Source of the DNA: Bradyrhizobium sp. WBAH42
GTDB lineage: Bacteria; Pseudomonadota; Alphaproteobacteria; Rhizobiales; Xanthobacteraceae
Direction of reading: 5' to 3'
Assembly: GCF_024585265.1 (NCBI RefSeq)
Contig: NZ_CP036533.1
Location: 6,085,001-6,149,000 of the forward strand
DNA: 64,000 nt
The number at the start of each line of letters is the position of its first letter. Within the stretch, counting starts at the first letter, position 1. Made by a program: the position numbers and the translations under genes. The notes beneath the pieces are model-generated. The model searched no databases and had not been told where the DNA came from. It worked only from the letters and a program-made list of their open reading frames with translations. Of this stretch, positions 63,511 through 64,000 are shown one piece after another.

Positions 63511-64000
63511 TCACCCCGTACCAGGTACGGGAACGGCGTCCGCGCTGGGATGCAATATAGCTTCGTAGCCCGCGCTCAGAGCACGTAGGATTGAAGGCGG
63601 CGTCAGCAACATCGGACGATCGAGCGCGCGTGCATACGAGGCGTAGCCCGCGAACGACCACAACAGCGCTCTGCCCTGAGTTATCAAAAAGCTCTCGTCA
63701 TCCTGTTGAACCATCGTGCCATCGGGTAATTCGGCCAGCGGCACCGGCAGCGGATGCAACCGCTTGCGGCCGCGGTCCAGACGCTCCCGATGCAACTTTG
63801 CATCCATCGCCTTTGCACTCACCTTGCTGGCGCCATTGCCGCTCTCCCATGCCGCGCGGAAGCGGTTGGCATCGTCCCGGCGGCAGAAGAAGCAGGGGCG
63901 ATGACCGGCGGCAAGAGCTGTAGCTTCGTCGAAAAAAAAGAGCTCGGTCCAGCTCCGCCGCGCCATCACCGGGCGACGCCAGCCCCGAAACTCACACAGA
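63511..64000 (-). CDS. hypothetical protein with CxxC motif, 5' end beyond the window
   Basis: The frame continues upstream past the right edge, so the protein is longer than the 163 residues visible. The visible part begins LCEFRGWRRPVMARRSWTEL, followed by a CxxC (HRPCFFCRRDDANRFR) of zinc-finger or HNH-like type and a pair of helical regions. The C terminus is PVPVPGTG-like. A similar conserved hypothetical occurs in Bradyrhizobium as far as I recall, with no known function. Confidence 0.65.
   Translation of the reverse strand, partial: LCEFRGWRRPVMARRSWTELFFFDEATALAAGHRPCFFCRRDDANRFRAAWESGNGASKVSAKAMDAKLHRERLDRGRKRLHPLPVPLAELPDGTMVQQDDESFLITQGRALLWSFAGYASYARALDRPMLLTPPSILRALSAGYEAILHPSADAVPVPGTG

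Overview
The window is GC-rich chromosomal DNA of an alphaproteobacterium, most likely Bradyrhizobium or a close Nitrobacteraceae relative. This is inferred from the proteins and not from a marker gene. The indicators are a phasin, PAS_5 and PilZ proteins, a BTLCP transglutaminase-like protein, the cysE-DUF3126 pair, many ABC transporters with hydrolases, and numerous interspersed palindromic repeats between genes. Genes are dense and on both strands. Long open frames antisense to most genes are GC-driven shadows and are left out. I see no rRNA, CRISPR array, complete insertion sequence, integrase or phage module.

Layout. 1-5.4 kb: cell-envelope and signalling genes (truncated exported protein, patatin, CBS protein, rhomboid protease, PAS protein, acetyltransferase, small cysteine-rich protein). 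5.4-15.4 kb: phasin, DEAD-box helicase with a DbpA-like RNA-binding domain, VOC protein, zinc alcohol dehydrogenase, MFS exporter, PilZ protein, BTLCP protein, CYTH-CHAD protein. 15.5-24.7 kb: FAD/Rieske oxidoreductase, a TctC-type binding protein, then a GntR regulator divergent from a four-gene ABC importer (ATPase, Tat-exported binding protein, two permeases) that ends in an Asp/Glu/hydantoin racemase. This looks like one regulated uptake and conversion unit for a small nitrogenous compound.

24.8-45.5 kb: small exported or membrane proteins, a 54-residue RMF-like protein, gamma-carbonic anhydrase, a caspase-fold protein, DUF3126 and cysE, membrane proteins, a DUF1330-like/LysR divergent pair flanked by a duplicated hydrolase 3' end, a zinc-finger protein, an FAD monooxygenase, tRNA-Leu(UAA), two membrane glycosyltransferases and a Bcr/CflA-type exporter.

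45.9-57.1 kb: a peptide or amide scavenging cluster. A family-5 binding protein is divergent from an M20 peptidase, which is followed by DppB, DppC, a fused DppD-DppF ATPase, an M81 (MlrC-like) metallopeptidase, an M20 aminoacylase and an amidase. The probable logic is import of oligopeptides or N-acylated compounds followed by stepwise hydrolysis. 57.2-61.8 kb: enoyl-CoA hydratase, then quinone oxidoreductase and DsbA-type isomerase (overlapping), GST and a MetE-like methyltransferase. 62.0-63.2 kb: a visibly AT-richer gene for a DUF4062-like protein with two tandem winged-helix-like repeats. It is the best candidate here for an acquired, perhaps defence-related, function. The window ends inside a gene with a CxxC motif.

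Small-scale structure worth noting: at least eight palindromic repeats of several families, some inside operons and one inside a coding region; several strong intrinsic terminators; two palindromes that may be operators; and a terminator-like hairpin in the rhomboid leader. I did not find convincing evidence for a new multi-gene system.
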